Assembly: GCF_052324685.1 (NCBI RefSeq)
Contig: NC_135213.1
Location: 4,147,039-4,211,038 of the forward strand
Direction: 5' to 3'
DNA from: Brachyhypopomus gauderio
Lineage: Eukaryota > Chordata > Actinopteri > Gymnotiformes > Hypopomidae
DNA: 64,000 nt
Shown one piece after another: positions 36,005 to 47,679 of this stretch. Both the position numbers and the translations under genes were made by a program. Position 1 is the stretch's first letter. Each line of letters opens with the position of its first letter. Below the pieces are notes generated by a model that was not told the DNA's origin, did no database searches, and was given only the letters and a program-made list of their open reading frames with translations.

Positions 36005-37088
36005 CATTAACATTTTTATGCATGTATTGTTATTGTTTGTCTTTGACACAATACAAGTGGCCTGGGCAGTAATGGCCTGGTGGTTAGGGAACTGGTCTTG
36101 TGACCGGAGGGTCGCAGGTTCGATTCCCAGACCTGAGGCCATGACTGAGGTGCCCTTGAGCAAGGCCCTTAACCCACAATTGCTCACTTGTATAAAAATG
36201 AGATAAAAATATGGGCTCTGGATACGGGCGTCTGTCAAATACCATAAATGTAAATGTAAGTAGTGTTGGGCTGAAGAAATTTAATTGTGCTGTTTTAAAA
36301 GATTCTACCTGATGCTTCTCAGAGCCCACAAGCTTCTATTACGTGTGTGTGTGTGTGTGTAACCTGGCAGCGGGCTCCCACGAGGCTGCAGAGGTTGGCG
36401 GTGACCAGGCAGCAGGAGCGTGCGAGCGACAGGTGTTGCAGTTGTGGCAGCAGCAGCAGGTGGAGCGCGGCGCGTGACAGCAGGTTCCGCCGCGCCAGCA
36501 CACAAAGCAGCTCCTCCAGCAGCTCGCTGGCTACACAGCGCCACACACAGGAGAGAGGAGGGATTACAGGCCTAGCGGGACACCGGCGGGCCCACCACAG
36601 AGAGGCTCACAGAGTTATGAGGTGAACGCGAAACAAAGACAAGAGGTTTGGAGCTACAAGAGACCCAGAGTGAAAGAACACAACATAGAAAAACAGCTGA
36701 ATGGAAAAATCTGAGGATGAACGGCAAAGAAAGGCAAGAAACACCAAGAAAACAATGTGGAAAGAAGTACAGATATATGGAAACAGTCGATGAGTACACT
36801 GTGTGAAAGTGTGAAAAACAGCAGGGTCACACCAAGTCACCACACCCAGAGATACCTACGCAGCAGGCTGAAAGGGCCCATGACGTATCTGAAGAAGTAC
36901 TGATCCATGTAATTCTGCACATAGTCCTGCACCCAAAGGTCCTTCATATTCTCCGCCATGCTGAGGAGGCACAGTCGGACCAGCGAGGAAGGCTCGTCTT
37001 CCTCTTCCTCGCTGCACTCGCGCTTACGAGCCCTCCTCTTCTGACCGCCCATCTCCTCTCTGGAGTCGGGCTGGCGAAACAGGGGCAT
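34194..37088 (-). CDS. Leucine-rich-repeat protein with VHL-box-like N-terminus (unnamed)
   Basis: Four coding exons in transcription order: 37088-36860, 36530-36364, 35920-34764 and 34572-34194 (stop TGA 34196-34194), giving about 643 residues in one consistent phase. After a basic N-terminus (KRRARKREC) and an acidic run comes SLVRLCLLSMAENM, which fits the Elongin-BC box [APST]-L-x3-C-x3-hydrophobic. Further on, LLPSELLEELL fits a Cul2 box (hydrophobic-P-x2-hydrophobic-x3-hydrophobic). Leucine-rich repeats follow: LRSLNLSGALNVSSAALCSL, LRSLCLAGTLSD, LEHLDVSRCPHLSPAALLPL and LRCLSLQFPGGLSELVPAL. A long acidic, low-complexity insert (about residues 280-390) splits the repeats; the last exon has LSTLDVSGCWSMTLSNIKKL. 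This architecture suggests a substrate receptor of a CUL2 ubiquitin ligase, as in ZYG11 or LRRC14; that is inference. The family name was not recognised. The ATG follows an acceptor (CGTTTCAG), and a nearby upstream ATG is out of frame. Confidence 0.85.
35945..36001. repeat. (GA)n microsatellite beside an LRR-gene acceptor
   Basis: On the minus (transcribed) strand it is a (TC)n polypyrimidine run ending about 25 bp before the acceptor at 35921, where it may serve as the polypyrimidine tract. Confidence 0.9.
36068..36256 (+). mobile_element. tRNA-derived SINE, short-tail type
   Basis: The A box lies in GGTGGTTAGGGAACTGG and a perfect B box GGTTCGATTCC at 36117-36127. The head is the same as in the long-tail SINEs, but the tail is GGGCTCTGGATACGGGCGTC to CATAAATGTAAATGTAA. 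It lies in intron 2 of the LRR gene, antisense to it. Confidence 0.88.
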
Positions 37089-38490
37089 CGCTCACCATCT
37101 GCTCTTCAGGCACTGAAACGGGGGGAGTGTGTGTGTTATGATCACGGCTCGTCCCAGGGAGGAACGCTTGGTAACTAGTATGTGTGTGAGGGGAAGAGTG
37201 TTAGAGCCGCACAACACTGAGGAAAGACACCGGGAGGTTAAAAAACCACGAGTGGAGGTAGTCACACCTCATCCAGGAACATCTGAACATCTTCAACAAC
37301 TGATACCTTCATCAATTATCCAAGGCTGTTGCGTTAATAAACAGAAGGAACAAACCACTGCAAGAAAAGTCACGTAGCACATAAATATGAACTGATTGAA
37401 CATCAAACCGATGAATTGTCTTACCAAATGTTCAGTGGTGATGTTAGTGGGCGCTACACAGTGTGATGTGAAGCTCGTCTGGTCCGCTGGTCTCAGTGTG
37501 AGAAGACACCAACACATTACTGTCCAAATTACTGCGACCTTTGAACTACACTTTAGTTACAAAAATACGAAATGAGTAAAGTCTACAACTTGGTCGCTTC
37601 GCGTTCAAGTTTTCTTTCTAATGTCTGCGCTCTATGTGCGTGAAAAACTGTTTTTTTTTTTAGGTGATAGAATGAGCTGAAACAGTTCAGGAGTTCATCC
37701 TGGTAGAAGACTGAACATCTCAGCTCCTCGTCTTCCTGGTGTGTGTTACTCGGGTTGGTTTAGTGTGTTCACTCCCCTCAACATCGCCCCCTAGCGCCGT
37801 GGAGCTCCTCAATTATTAACACTAGAGCTGGAAAACTTTGATTGTATTAGTGATGCCACAAAGTGACTCACTTTGCAAAGACAGAGTAGTGCTGGAGACA
37901 TTGTAAGTGCAGTCAGTTGGTCCAATTACATTTTGGCTAAAGTCCAAATTAAATGTAATTAAATGTAATTAAATGCTGGACAGGTCTCAGAACAGCCTAT
38001 CGTCTCATGGACACAATAACGTAACATGTTCCCCCGTTTGTTTTAGACAGTCCTACTCCGACTGGGAAGACCTTGAACTTTTACTAAGTACTTTACAAAG
38101 GAGCTTAGCAGTGAGTCTGTTGAGCCAATCAAGAGGAGGCATTCAGGAGAGGAGGCGGGACTTAGACAGATAGACAGCAAGTCAACATCACTAAAATAAC
38201 AAGGCTGTTATCAGGGGATGTGAAATTTTTTTAAATAGCAAGTATATCAAATGAACATTACACAATTGGTTGTCCATGGGTTCCTAGATGTTTATCAGTT
38301 TGTAAAAATACACTTTTAAAAAGTTGCCAGTTTATTAGATATATACTTTTTAGCTGTACAGACAGCCATTTACGTACTCAGATGTTAACTGACCAATGGC
38401 AACTTCTTGTCCTGTCCTCTGTACATTTGTACCATGTTTCCAGTTGCCCCTGCCAAAAAAGAATTTAAAAAAAGTCAGAGTGTGTGTGCG
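37089..38490. other. Upstream flank of the LRR gene
   Basis: The LRR 5' UTR exon or exons and promoter should lie here, perhaps near 37780-37800 (CATCGCCCCCTAGCGCCG), but no exon was identified. A direct repeat of TTAAATGTAA lies near 37950-37975. The rest looks unique. Confidence 0.4.
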
Positions 38491-38494
38491 TGTG

Positions 38495-38663
38495 CAGTGG
38501 CGGACTTAGCAATTTGGGGGCTCAAGGCGAATTTAGCTAGGGGGCCCATCAACATTAATATGCGAGAAATAAGTTAGCTAGTCAGGGGGCCCCTACAGTG
38601 GGCTGCAGTGGGAGGGGCCCAAGGCAGTTGCCTAGCAACGCCTCTATACAAAGACCGCCTCTG
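38495..38663 (+). mobile_element. 169-bp hAT-type MITE, copy 2
   Basis: The ends CAGTGGCGGAC and GACCGCCTCTG are inverted repeats. Perfect 8-bp target duplications TGCGTGTG flank it (38487-38494 and 38664-38671). It has the same length as copy 1 and is in the opposite orientation. Confidence 0.92.
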
Positions 38664-38689
38664 TGCGTGTGCATATAACATTTTAGTTC

Positions 38690-39050
38690 TAGAGGCACAG
38701 ACAAACTTGGACTACTTACAAGAAACAACCGACAAGGGAACAGACGTTTTAAAGTTAAACACTGACTGCAGGGGAATCAAACACGACAAGGCTGGAGACG
38801 AATAACAAGAGAGGCGTGACAGACGGGGGACAGACAGGACAACGAACAACAACAGATAATAGGGAGTTTTTCCTCGCCACTGTCTCCTTTGTCTTGCTCA
38901 TTAGGGATCTGGACCCATACGATTGTAAAGCTGCTTTGTGACAACGTGTGTTGTGAAAAGCGCTATATAAATAAATTTGACTTTGACATGGACAGGACTG
39001 CCTGGGGAACGGATCCGGAAAGGACAGAAGACATGGACAGGACTATATAT
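38690..39050 (-). mobile_element. LTR-like fragment interrupted by a LINE-type 3' tail
   Basis: 38690-38850 and 38990-39050 have the purine-rich composition and shared words (CTGGGGAACGGATC, GACAGGACTG) of the minus-strand LTR at 29788-30250. Between them, 38855-38990 carries the common fish retroposon tail GGGAGTTTTTCCTCGCCACT to AAGCGCTATATAAATAAAT. The nesting order is inferred. An (AT)-rich run follows at 39040-39095. Confidence 0.5.
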
Positions 39051-39099
39051 AATATATATACTATATATATATTATATATATATATATATATATAATTTC

Positions 39100-40860
39100 T
39101 TCTTTAGTACGTGTGTATACTGAGAGGAACTGAGTGAGAAGGTTCTTGCTCCAGTCAGTCACAGCCACAGTCCTGACCGCCGATGCCACAACGCGGTTCC
39201 CCTCCACCTGCTTCTCATAAGAGTGGCTGTGCAGGAAACTGCATGCAGCAGGTCACGTGAACCAGCCGAGTGTCGGGATCACGCGGCCAGTGGCCGAATC
39301 TGCAGAGAGGTGATGTGGAAAACAGACTGCTAGGGTTAAAGGGAAATCTCTGTGCTTTTATCACTCTCTCATGAATCATTTTGCCTGAGCTACTCTTTCG
39401 TCAACATGCCAGAACAGATGCTCAGTGTAATGACGTTGTGCATTCACACAGAGCTCATTTTAAATGCCATGTTTCCCCATTTACAATTTGTTGGTGTGTG
39501 AATTCATTTTTAACATAGGGCAATGCAATTCTGCAACAATGCAAAGTCTTATAATTTAATGGTTCATGATTCGTGATTTTAGAACCGCTTTCAACAAATT
39601 TAGACTTGCCGGGTCGGTTCTGTGGGTTCTCTGCAGGAGAAACAGGGGGTCTTGGGTTTGGGTCTGCTGGTTAAAGGCTGGTAGTATTGTGTTGTATTGC
39701 AGGGCTGTGAACCTAGATTTGAGTTTCCCGAGAAGAGCTGTGTCGACCATCGTTCTCGTTGCCACCGCACTTTAAAATGCAAAGCACCTGATGCTTTATG
39801 CCTCATGTTTGATTGACCTCTTGATTGACCTTGGAAGTTTCCAGAAGGAGTACCAAGAAACGTGGCTGTTTTGTGAAACGTCATGTGCTGGAAAGAGAGT
39901 TGGTGATTGGTTGGTGTCAGCTCAGAGATTCAGCCAAAGCTCAGCGCAAATAAATGAACCCAAGCTTCAGTCCCACGACTCACGATACAGCCAGGAATTG
40001 TGATGTTTCAGAGACGCAGCTTCTGGGACTCCCTCTCTGGGTTTGCCCACCATGACAGGGATGAACCGTCTCTGTTGTTGCCATTTGACAAAACACAAAC
40101 AGAGGTGTAAGGGCTGTTGGAGCAGTTGTCTGCTGAAAAAAGCCCCAACCTTTAAGAAGTAATTAAAGTTTAATAGACGCTGTTTCATAACATGATGGGC
40201 AGATCAATAACACATGAGTAGCACTCATCAGCATCCATCAGACATGACTGCAAGGCTGTATGTAAATGATATCAGGCTGTAGGTACTAATGTTCTTCACA
40301 TTACACCTGCAGCTCTCTGGGATTTTGATATAGACGGGAATTGCTGTTTTAATTAGCTGAATTAATCATTGTTGAACTGTTAATGACTCTTAATGACTGA
40401 AATCTTAATGTAAGGGAGCCAACTTAATACGCTCCCATAATGCAATTTAGTCCCAGAACGTCCATGCTTGCAGTTTTATTGTAAAACTGGGGCTAGTGCA
40501 GACAAAATGGAACATAACGCTCTCCCCATGCATGTACATGAAACCACCTGAAGAGGTCGCCAAAACACACAAGCTAGAATCCTCAGCTTCTCGTCACGCT
40601 GTGCATATTAAGGGTGACCTCGTTCTGCAGTTGTCTTGTCTGTACTGTCCTAGCGTGCAGAGCAGATGTACGTTGAAGCTCGACAGGCTTCTGAAGCGTC
40701 ATGGGAAGTTCACCAAATCAAGCTGCCGCCTTTGGTGAGTTTGATGTCTAGGTACATTTAGACTTTATGAGATCATGATTCATAAAAATGATTCACATGA
40801 TCATGAAAATGATTCATTAAAAAACAAAGCAAATAGAGACCTAAAATAATTTAGTAGTAC
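39100..40860. other. No confident gene
   Basis: The minus strand at about 39110-39240 has a short open frame (FLHSHSYEKQVEGNRVVASA continuing to TDWSKN) that I could not assign. No splice-site pair supports it. The rest is unique-looking or AT-rich. Confidence 0.4.
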
Positions 40861-40866
40861 AGGTGT

Positions 40867-41130
40867 GCAGTGTCCTCAGCAGACCAGAAGATACCAAATA
40901 CACCAGAACACACCAAAAAACACCCAACACACCAGAAAACACCAAATACACCAGAACACACCAGAACACCCAACACACCAGAACACCCAGCAGACCAGAA
41001 GATACCAGAACACACCAGAACACCCAACACACCAGAACACCCAGCAGACCAGAACACACCAGAAAACACCCAACACACCAGAAAACACCAAATACACCAG
41101 AACACCCAACACACCAGAACACACCAAGTC
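40867..41130. repeat. AC-rich minisatellite
   Basis: Irregular units built from ACCAGAACACACC, ACCAAATACACC and CCAACACACC, with higher-order CAGCAGACCAGAAGATACC. All frames stay open on the plus strand and much of the minus strand, producing apparent ORFs that are not genes. Confidence 0.9.
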
Positions 41131-42380
41131 CAGTTCTGGTAGGCTCGTAAAACTCAGTACCATCTCTGTTCTAACAGAGAATGCTTTAGCGGTCACATCA
41201 ACTCTCTATTCCACTGTCCCTCAAACCTTGTGTTATACAGTAGGTAGACTCACAGGCGTGAGCTCACCTTCGCGTTCCTTCACTCTTTCTGGAGCATATT
41301 TGCTACACCTTTAAGGGAAGACATTTTTTGGCTAAGAAATTTTGTGAGCTGTAACAGGTCAGTTTTGAGGGTTCTGGGGGTTTTGATCTAAATGTGCTTT
41401 ATGGATCCAGTGTCTGTCCTCAAACCTTCAGAATCCCATTTCAGAATCCCACTGCAAAATGGCAAACGCATTTCAAACGGTTTCAGGACCCTTATTTGCA
41501 GTAAGGGTTGTCTCAGAGATACGAGTATCCACTTTGCATCTAAGTTCCTTAACATTGAGTTATATATGGAGAAAAACCCTTCAAAGAAATGCTGACCAGA
41601 ACAATTAGTAATTATCATATGCTAAGAGTGGGGAATTAACATTTTAAATCAAACTGTTGAAATCTAAATATGAAAGTCACTGCCTGAAATGTAAAACTAT
41701 ATCTAATAGTGTTTCAAAAGTCTTCTTTTATGTCGCACTTATCAAAGTCATAAAAAGGACTTTGAATGTAAAATATGCAAATGGCCAGTAAAGTGACTGT
41801 AACTAATCTATGTGATATTTGATCCATTAAGATATGTTGAGTACCATCTCCATATCAGAATCAGAATAAGGCATTACTGATCGAGTGTGTTTACTCATAT
41901 GGGAGTTTGTTTGTGGGCTGCTGTGATTGAGACTGTCAGAGTCACATGGGCTCACAGCTTAATAAGAGCCGTGTCATTCCTGACCACGTCGCCATGGAAA
42001 CCAGCAGCAGTCTCGCGTCATGGGGAGGAGTTGTTTACAATAACAGAGGAGTTACGTCATGGCTTATTACATGCTGATGAGATGCCCCCATACGTTTCTT
42101 ATGGCCTGTGCATTCTCTACGCCTCTTTAATTATCACATAACTTATCAATGGGCTGGTTATTAGGTACAGAATATAACACAGACGGGTCTTCCAATTGAA
42201 AACTCTCAATGTTTACACTGTACAGTGTATAGCATGCGGTTGTTCAACTATAACCCTTCAATCTCAGTCAGAATTGGGTTCACCGGCCAAATATATTGGC
42301 ACATATGAGAAATTTATCTTTGGTGACCAAAGTTTGCAGTACATGGTGGAATTTGCATTCACACAAATATCCATTCCAAG
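41131..42380. other. No confident gene
   Basis: AT-rich, unique-looking sequence. Short open frames lack splice context and recognisable domains. Confidence 0.5.
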
Positions 42381-42382
42381 AC

Positions 42383-42606
42383 ATTCATATATACACATCT
42401 TTATATAGACATTCATATAAAATCTTATTTATATAGAAATGCATACTTATACATCTTTATATAGACATTAATACATACACATCTTTATAAAGACATTAAT
42501 ACATACACATCTTTATGAAGACATTAATACATACACATCTTTATGAAGACATTCATACATATACATCTTTATAAAGACATTCATACATACACATATTTAT
42601 ATAGAC
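42383..42606. repeat. About 30-bp minisatellite
   Basis: Repeats of CATACACATCTTTATAAAGA followed by CATTAATA, in about seven units with drift. Confidence 0.85.
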
Positions 42607-42914
42607 GTTTTGTAATTGTAATTGTAGGTCCCAGAGACTCCATGTCTGCCAGGGTTTAGGACGGTGGAGGTGAAGAACTCTTCCTAAAGTCAACGATCAA
42701 CTCCACTGTTTTCTCCACGGTTTTTTCCACGGTCACTTAGTATAAGATTTTTCTCTCTGCTCCACAGGACAGGCTGATCAATTGCTTACTGGGACGCAGA
42801 CAACACCAGCTTGGCTATGACTGATGACAGTATGTGATGTAGTGATGATGTAGTCATCTGCAAACTTCAGGGCTTTCCCCTGACAGGTGAGTGGAAGTTC
42901 ACTGAGTAGAACAC

Positions 42915-43245
42915 AAGCCTAGTTCAACATGTCTCATGTTGTCCTGTCTCACCTAGTTCAACATGTCTCATGTTGTCCTGTCTCACCTAGTTCAACATGT
43001 CTCATGTTGTCCTGTCTCACCTAGTTCAACATGTCTCATGTTATCCTGTCTCACCTAGTTCAACATGTCTCATGTTGTCCTGTCTCACCTAGTTCAACAT
43101 GTCTCATGTTGTCCTGTCTCACCTAGTTCAACATGTCTCATGTTGTCCTGTCTCACCTAGTTCAACATGTCTCATGTTGTCCTGTCTCACCTAGTTCAAC
43201 ATGTCTCATGTTGTCCTGTCTCACCTAGTTCAACATGTCTCATGT
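42915..43245. repeat. 34-bp minisatellite, about 10 units
   Basis: CTAGTTCAACATGTCTCATG followed by TTGTCCTGTCTCAC repeats almost without change. One unit has TTATCC instead of TTGTCC. Confidence 0.95.
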
Positions 43246-44150
43246 GTATGTAATTGTCTGTACTATTTCTATCCTTTTATACTTTTGCATATCAGTATAT
43301 ATTTTAAATTTGAGAATGCACTAGAATGTAAGCAGTAACTTGTTTATTAACCTTACTCCTGTGAAAGTGCAAAGTGACATTAAAAACGATTTGATATGAC
43401 TCGACAACCAACACGATATGTAAGCTCAGTCTTTCTACTCATGAAATAATAGCTGATTCACTGAGACCTCATGACCTTGTGAGTTTGGTCCAATCACAGT
43501 CACTCTAGTGTACGTGACGGGTCCAGACTTCTCATCCGCAGCTGTGTGAATTCCTGCCAGATCTGCTAGCCTTATATACAGTAATCCTGCTTTTTAACAG
43601 ATGTGATGTCTCACAACTCTTGCCAGATATTGGGAAATATATTACATGTGCAATGAGATGAAACAGAATTCAAGATATGTTCTTTGAAAATATGGGAGGA
43701 GCCACTGTTCCCTTTTATTTTCCACCTTAAGTCTGGCCAGACCATAATATCATCCACCTCCTGCCAACTTACCGTGACCTAATAAACACAACAAAACTTG
43801 TCATAAATCCACTGCCTGTAGTGCAGTGATGCTGACCGCGGGGTCCTGGCCTGACCTGGGCTTCCTGCTCTCCATACACATGTTGTTCCTGCGTATCTAC
43901 ACCTACGAACATCTGGAGAAGTGACGTTCCTACCTGCCCCGGGGCAGAGTACACCCATCACTCCACAACAGGGCTCAGCTTATTCGAGCGCATTCTGGGG
44001 TTCCATCTGCCCTTGTACACCTGGAACCCAATGACCTCTAGTACCCTGAAGTCTACTTGTGGGCACAAGAGTGCCAGAGAGTCTACGAGGAGACACTCCA
44101 CCAGCTGCAATGTGCCATCACAGCCTTCAAGAAGAAGGAACATCGGTGAC
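43246..44150. other. Unassigned stretch with decayed coding-like segment
   Basis: 43800-44150 has coding-like composition and short frames (for example YLWAQECQRVYEETLHQLQC) broken by stops. It could be a decayed retroelement or pseudogene; I could not place it. 43246-43800 is AT-rich. Confidence 0.35.
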
Positions 44151-44157
44151 AGGGAGA

Positions 44158-44375
44158 GACCACCATCTACCAGTCAGTGAGACAGTGAGACCACCATCTA
44201 CCAGTCAGTGAGACAGTGAGACCACCATCTACCAGTCAGTGAGACAGTGAGACCACCATCTACCAGTCAGTGAGACAGTGAGACCACCATCTACCAATCA
44301 GTGAGACAGTGAGACCACCATCTACCAGTCAGTGAGACAGTGAGACCACCATCTACCAATCAGTGAGACAGTGAG
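44158..44375. repeat. 31-bp minisatellite, about 7 units
   Basis: ACCACCATCTACCAGTCAGT followed by GAGACAGTGAG, with AATCAG variants in two units. Confidence 0.95.
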
Positions 44376-45607
44376 CTGTGGGACTATTATAATTATGTAG
44401 ATTTACTAGATTTTTTTATTTCTGTTTATTTATTGATCTGTCCTGCTACAGAATAACCACCCGTGCCTCACCCTAAGCATTCCAATGCACGAATGTCCTG
44501 TACGTAGATGCAAATGACAAATCAACTCAACTTGTGTGGGTGACCACAAAGGACGGGATCACAGGCCCCAGAGGAAAATTCATTTCCAGATATGTAAACT
44601 CCTTCCTTAAATCAAAGCACTGACACAGGACGATCCAGTAGAATAGGAGTTGACCCTCATTCCTTTCCACTGGTTGATTAGTCCTCCTTTTAATACATTA
44701 CAGCCTCACCTTCTATTAAGTGCCTCTAAACAATTAATGTTAGTAGTATCTTGTTGATTTGGATCAGGGAATTTATGAGAAAATGGGCCCAGCAAGTTCA
44801 TCCTTGTTCTGATTTTTGGGGTTCCTCAGGGCTGTCTGTTATGTCCTTTGCTGTTGTTCTGTGTATTGTAACGGCTGCGGTATTTTCCTGTTGAAATATG
44901 CAGATTAAAGTACCCTTCTTTCTTGTCAGCAAGATACAGACACAGATAGTTCTTGCTACTGTTAATACATCAGCAGTCTTGTCTCGAGGTTAACATTAAC
45001 AAAATTCATTTTGGTACTGTATTACATTTTTTAAATTTAAATATAGGCCTACTGTAATTAGGGTATTTCAGGCAGACCTGGAGTTCGTCTTTAAGCTTTC
45101 TTAGAACACGTCTGTACAGTCCTGACCACAGGTTTGGCAAATGTGAGTTTGTGCTTGTACATTGGCAGGTCACGGTGGTCGCAGTGTGCCAAGGCTGCAG
45201 GTGTTGCTTTCCCTCGTCAGTATTCAGTTAGTTCTTGAATACCGTTTGCTCTATTATTGATTAAAAATATTGGTATTTTGGTCCTCTGCTCTGGTTTATT
45301 TGGCAAAAGAGTCTGCACTGCTCGGCTCTATCTTGGCTACGCAGGCCTGCAAGGGAATGTACAATCTAGGAAAGTTCTCATAGAGAAAAAAGTTACAAAA
45401 AAAAGTTTCAGCTTCCAGTTACAAAATATCAATCTAAGGAACAATCATTTTTAAAGGAATGATGTAAATTAACAACACAGAAGGACGTGACACCACAGTG
45501 AGTCCATGATCATACACAAAGGCTGGTGACTAGCATGACAAATCGCTAAGAATACATTTATAACATTTAGTGTTATATTGATGTACATGTGCTAACTCAC
45601 AGCAGCT

Positions 45608-45671
<64 letters not shown>

Positions 45672-45690
45672 TTGTGTGCATGAATCTGTG
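44376..45690. other. Intergenic, with a possible LINE trace and (GT)n
   Basis: Near 44815-44880 the plus strand reads GVPQGCLLCPLLLFCVL, like the reverse-transcriptase block GVPQG of a LINE, with nothing recognisable around it. A (GT)n tract lies at 45612-45668. The rest looks unique. Confidence 0.45.
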
Positions 45691-45694
45691 AATA

Positions 45695-45870
45695 TATTCC
45701 TGGAAACCAGCTGCCCAGGAGCTGATAAGGTGTTTGACTCATAGGGGGTGGAAACTACTTAAATTTCTTTCATCCAATGGCTGATCAGTGATATAATTTT
45801 CCGATACCCTGGGTGTAGCCAAGAGAGATTTATAGTTCGACTTTTGTAACCAGGTGTCAAGCAAGTCAAC
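45695..45870 (+). promoter_or_regulatory. Promoter of elastase gene 1
   Basis: Blocks shared with the second gene's upstream region: TGGAAACCAGCTGCCCAGG (with E-box CAGCTG), TTCATCCAATGG (CCAAT) and GAGAGATTTATA (TATA-like, 45829-45835), then TTGCCGTTCG after the ATG. The conserved spacing implies a retained acinar-type promoter. Confidence 0.65.
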
Positions 45871-47591
45871 ATGTTGCCGTTCGTTTTGGTGTCAGTGATC
45901 ATCGCTAGTGGTAAGAATCTCTTCATGTTCTCAGACATCAGCATCAGAAGAACTACAGCACAACACCTTGCTCTGTTACACTTTATAGTGCATTAGAACA
46001 GGATTTTTATTATGAAATAAGGGCTTTTATTATGAAATAAGGGCTTTTATTATGCTTTTACACCACAGTATTAAGTCTTGTCAGAGTTACCTCAAATTCC
46101 TATAGTCAGTTGTATATGGGTGGTCAGTGTGGTGATGTACGTCCCCTGCTGTGTGTCCTCCAGCGCTGGGGTGCGGGGTTCCCCCCATCGAGCCCCTCGC
46201 CACCCGCGTGGTCAACGGAGTGGACGCCCGCCCCCACAGCTGGCCCTGGCAGGTCGGTGCCCCCCCCCGCCCGCCCACCACTTCTGTCTCCTCCTGTCTC
46301 TGTTTCTCTCCATCATGCCTCTTTTCCTGTCTTTTCCTCCCTCGTTCTACCCGTCCTCTTGCCCTTCGTCTCTCTGACCCAGCGTATGTCCTGCCCACGC
46401 AGCCCAGCTGGTCCTTTTAATCGCGCTGACGTGTGTTTTGCCGCCCCCACAGATCTCTCTGCAGTACCTGCGTGATGCGGAGTGGAGACACACCTGCGGA
46501 GGATCCCTGATCGCCACCAACTGGGTGATGACGGCCGCCCACTGCATCAAGTACGTGGTGGTTTTTTCTCATGGACGTGTTATGTGCTCAACGCAGGTCA
46601 AGTTCAGCTCTGACGCTCTGGTCATCCTGAAACTTTTATACTGATGCATCGATATATTGATGTAACAATAATAACAATGATATTAATAATTAGATAGAAA
46701 AAATATATTCATGCAGTGCCTTTCAGGGATTCAAGGATGGTAATATGGTCAGCAAACCGGGTCTTGCATTTCCATATGTGCAGAGGTTGCATGTGCTCAC
46801 CACACTTCCTGTATACAGTAACAAGCAGACCTACCGCGTGTACGTGGGGAAGTACAACCTGGTGGAGGAGGAACCCGGCTCCATGGCCCTCTCTCCTGAG
46901 AAGATCATCGTGCATGAGAAGTTCAACCCCATCTTTGCCGCCTTTGGGTGAGAAAGATACCTCAGCCATGAATAAACTGCAAGTTACGGAAAACCTTCTG
47001 AAAATGACCTCAAATGTCATGATAGCAGCCCTCTGTAAAAATGTCTTATGCAGTACATAGAGTTCATGTAGTTACCCACAATGCTCTGGTACGTGTGTTG
47101 TTCTTCCTTTGTACCAGTTCCACCATTTTACCACTCTTCCTTTATCTACGGCTCAAGTGTAAGGACAAATAACACAGTTAGTTGAACAACTGGTCAGTCA
47201 GTCTTTGTTCTGTGTTTGTTCTGCTCTTTATTGGGGTTCTTGAGCAGTTCTAGGAACGTGAGAGGGCAGAGTGTCGGCATCTTACACATAATGCAAACAT
47301 TCTGTTTATGTAAACAAAACATGACAACACAAAGCATTTCCTGCTCATGTCTCCGTGCCGATGTGGTTAGGAATGACGTCGCTCTGATTAAGCTGTCGGA
47401 GCATGTGACTCTGAGCGAGACGGTTCAGCTCGCCTGTTTGCCCCCTGCTGACTCCGTCCTCCCCAACGACTACCCCTGTTACATCACCGGCTGGGGCAGG
47501 ATCTCCAGTAAGTCTGTGTGTGTGTGCATGTATGTAAGAATGTATGATTATATGCTTTGATCAGAAAAAAATGTGACTGTAAAAGTGTTTT

Positions 47592-47679
<88 letters not shown>

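Noticed and set aside
34784-36206. Plus-strand ORFs of up to 444 codons opposite the LRR gene
   Set aside because: Shadow of GC-rich coding DNA on the minus strand; low-complexity Ser/Pro/Arg peptides with no domains and without splice consistency.
40851-41314. Several 87-149-codon ORFs on both strands
   Set aside because: Translations of an AC-rich minisatellite; simple repeated peptides such as NTPEHTRT.
47216-47560. 114-codon plus-strand ORF over elastase 1 exon 5
   Set aside because: The real exon (47371-47507) lies inside it; the upstream part is intron read-through.
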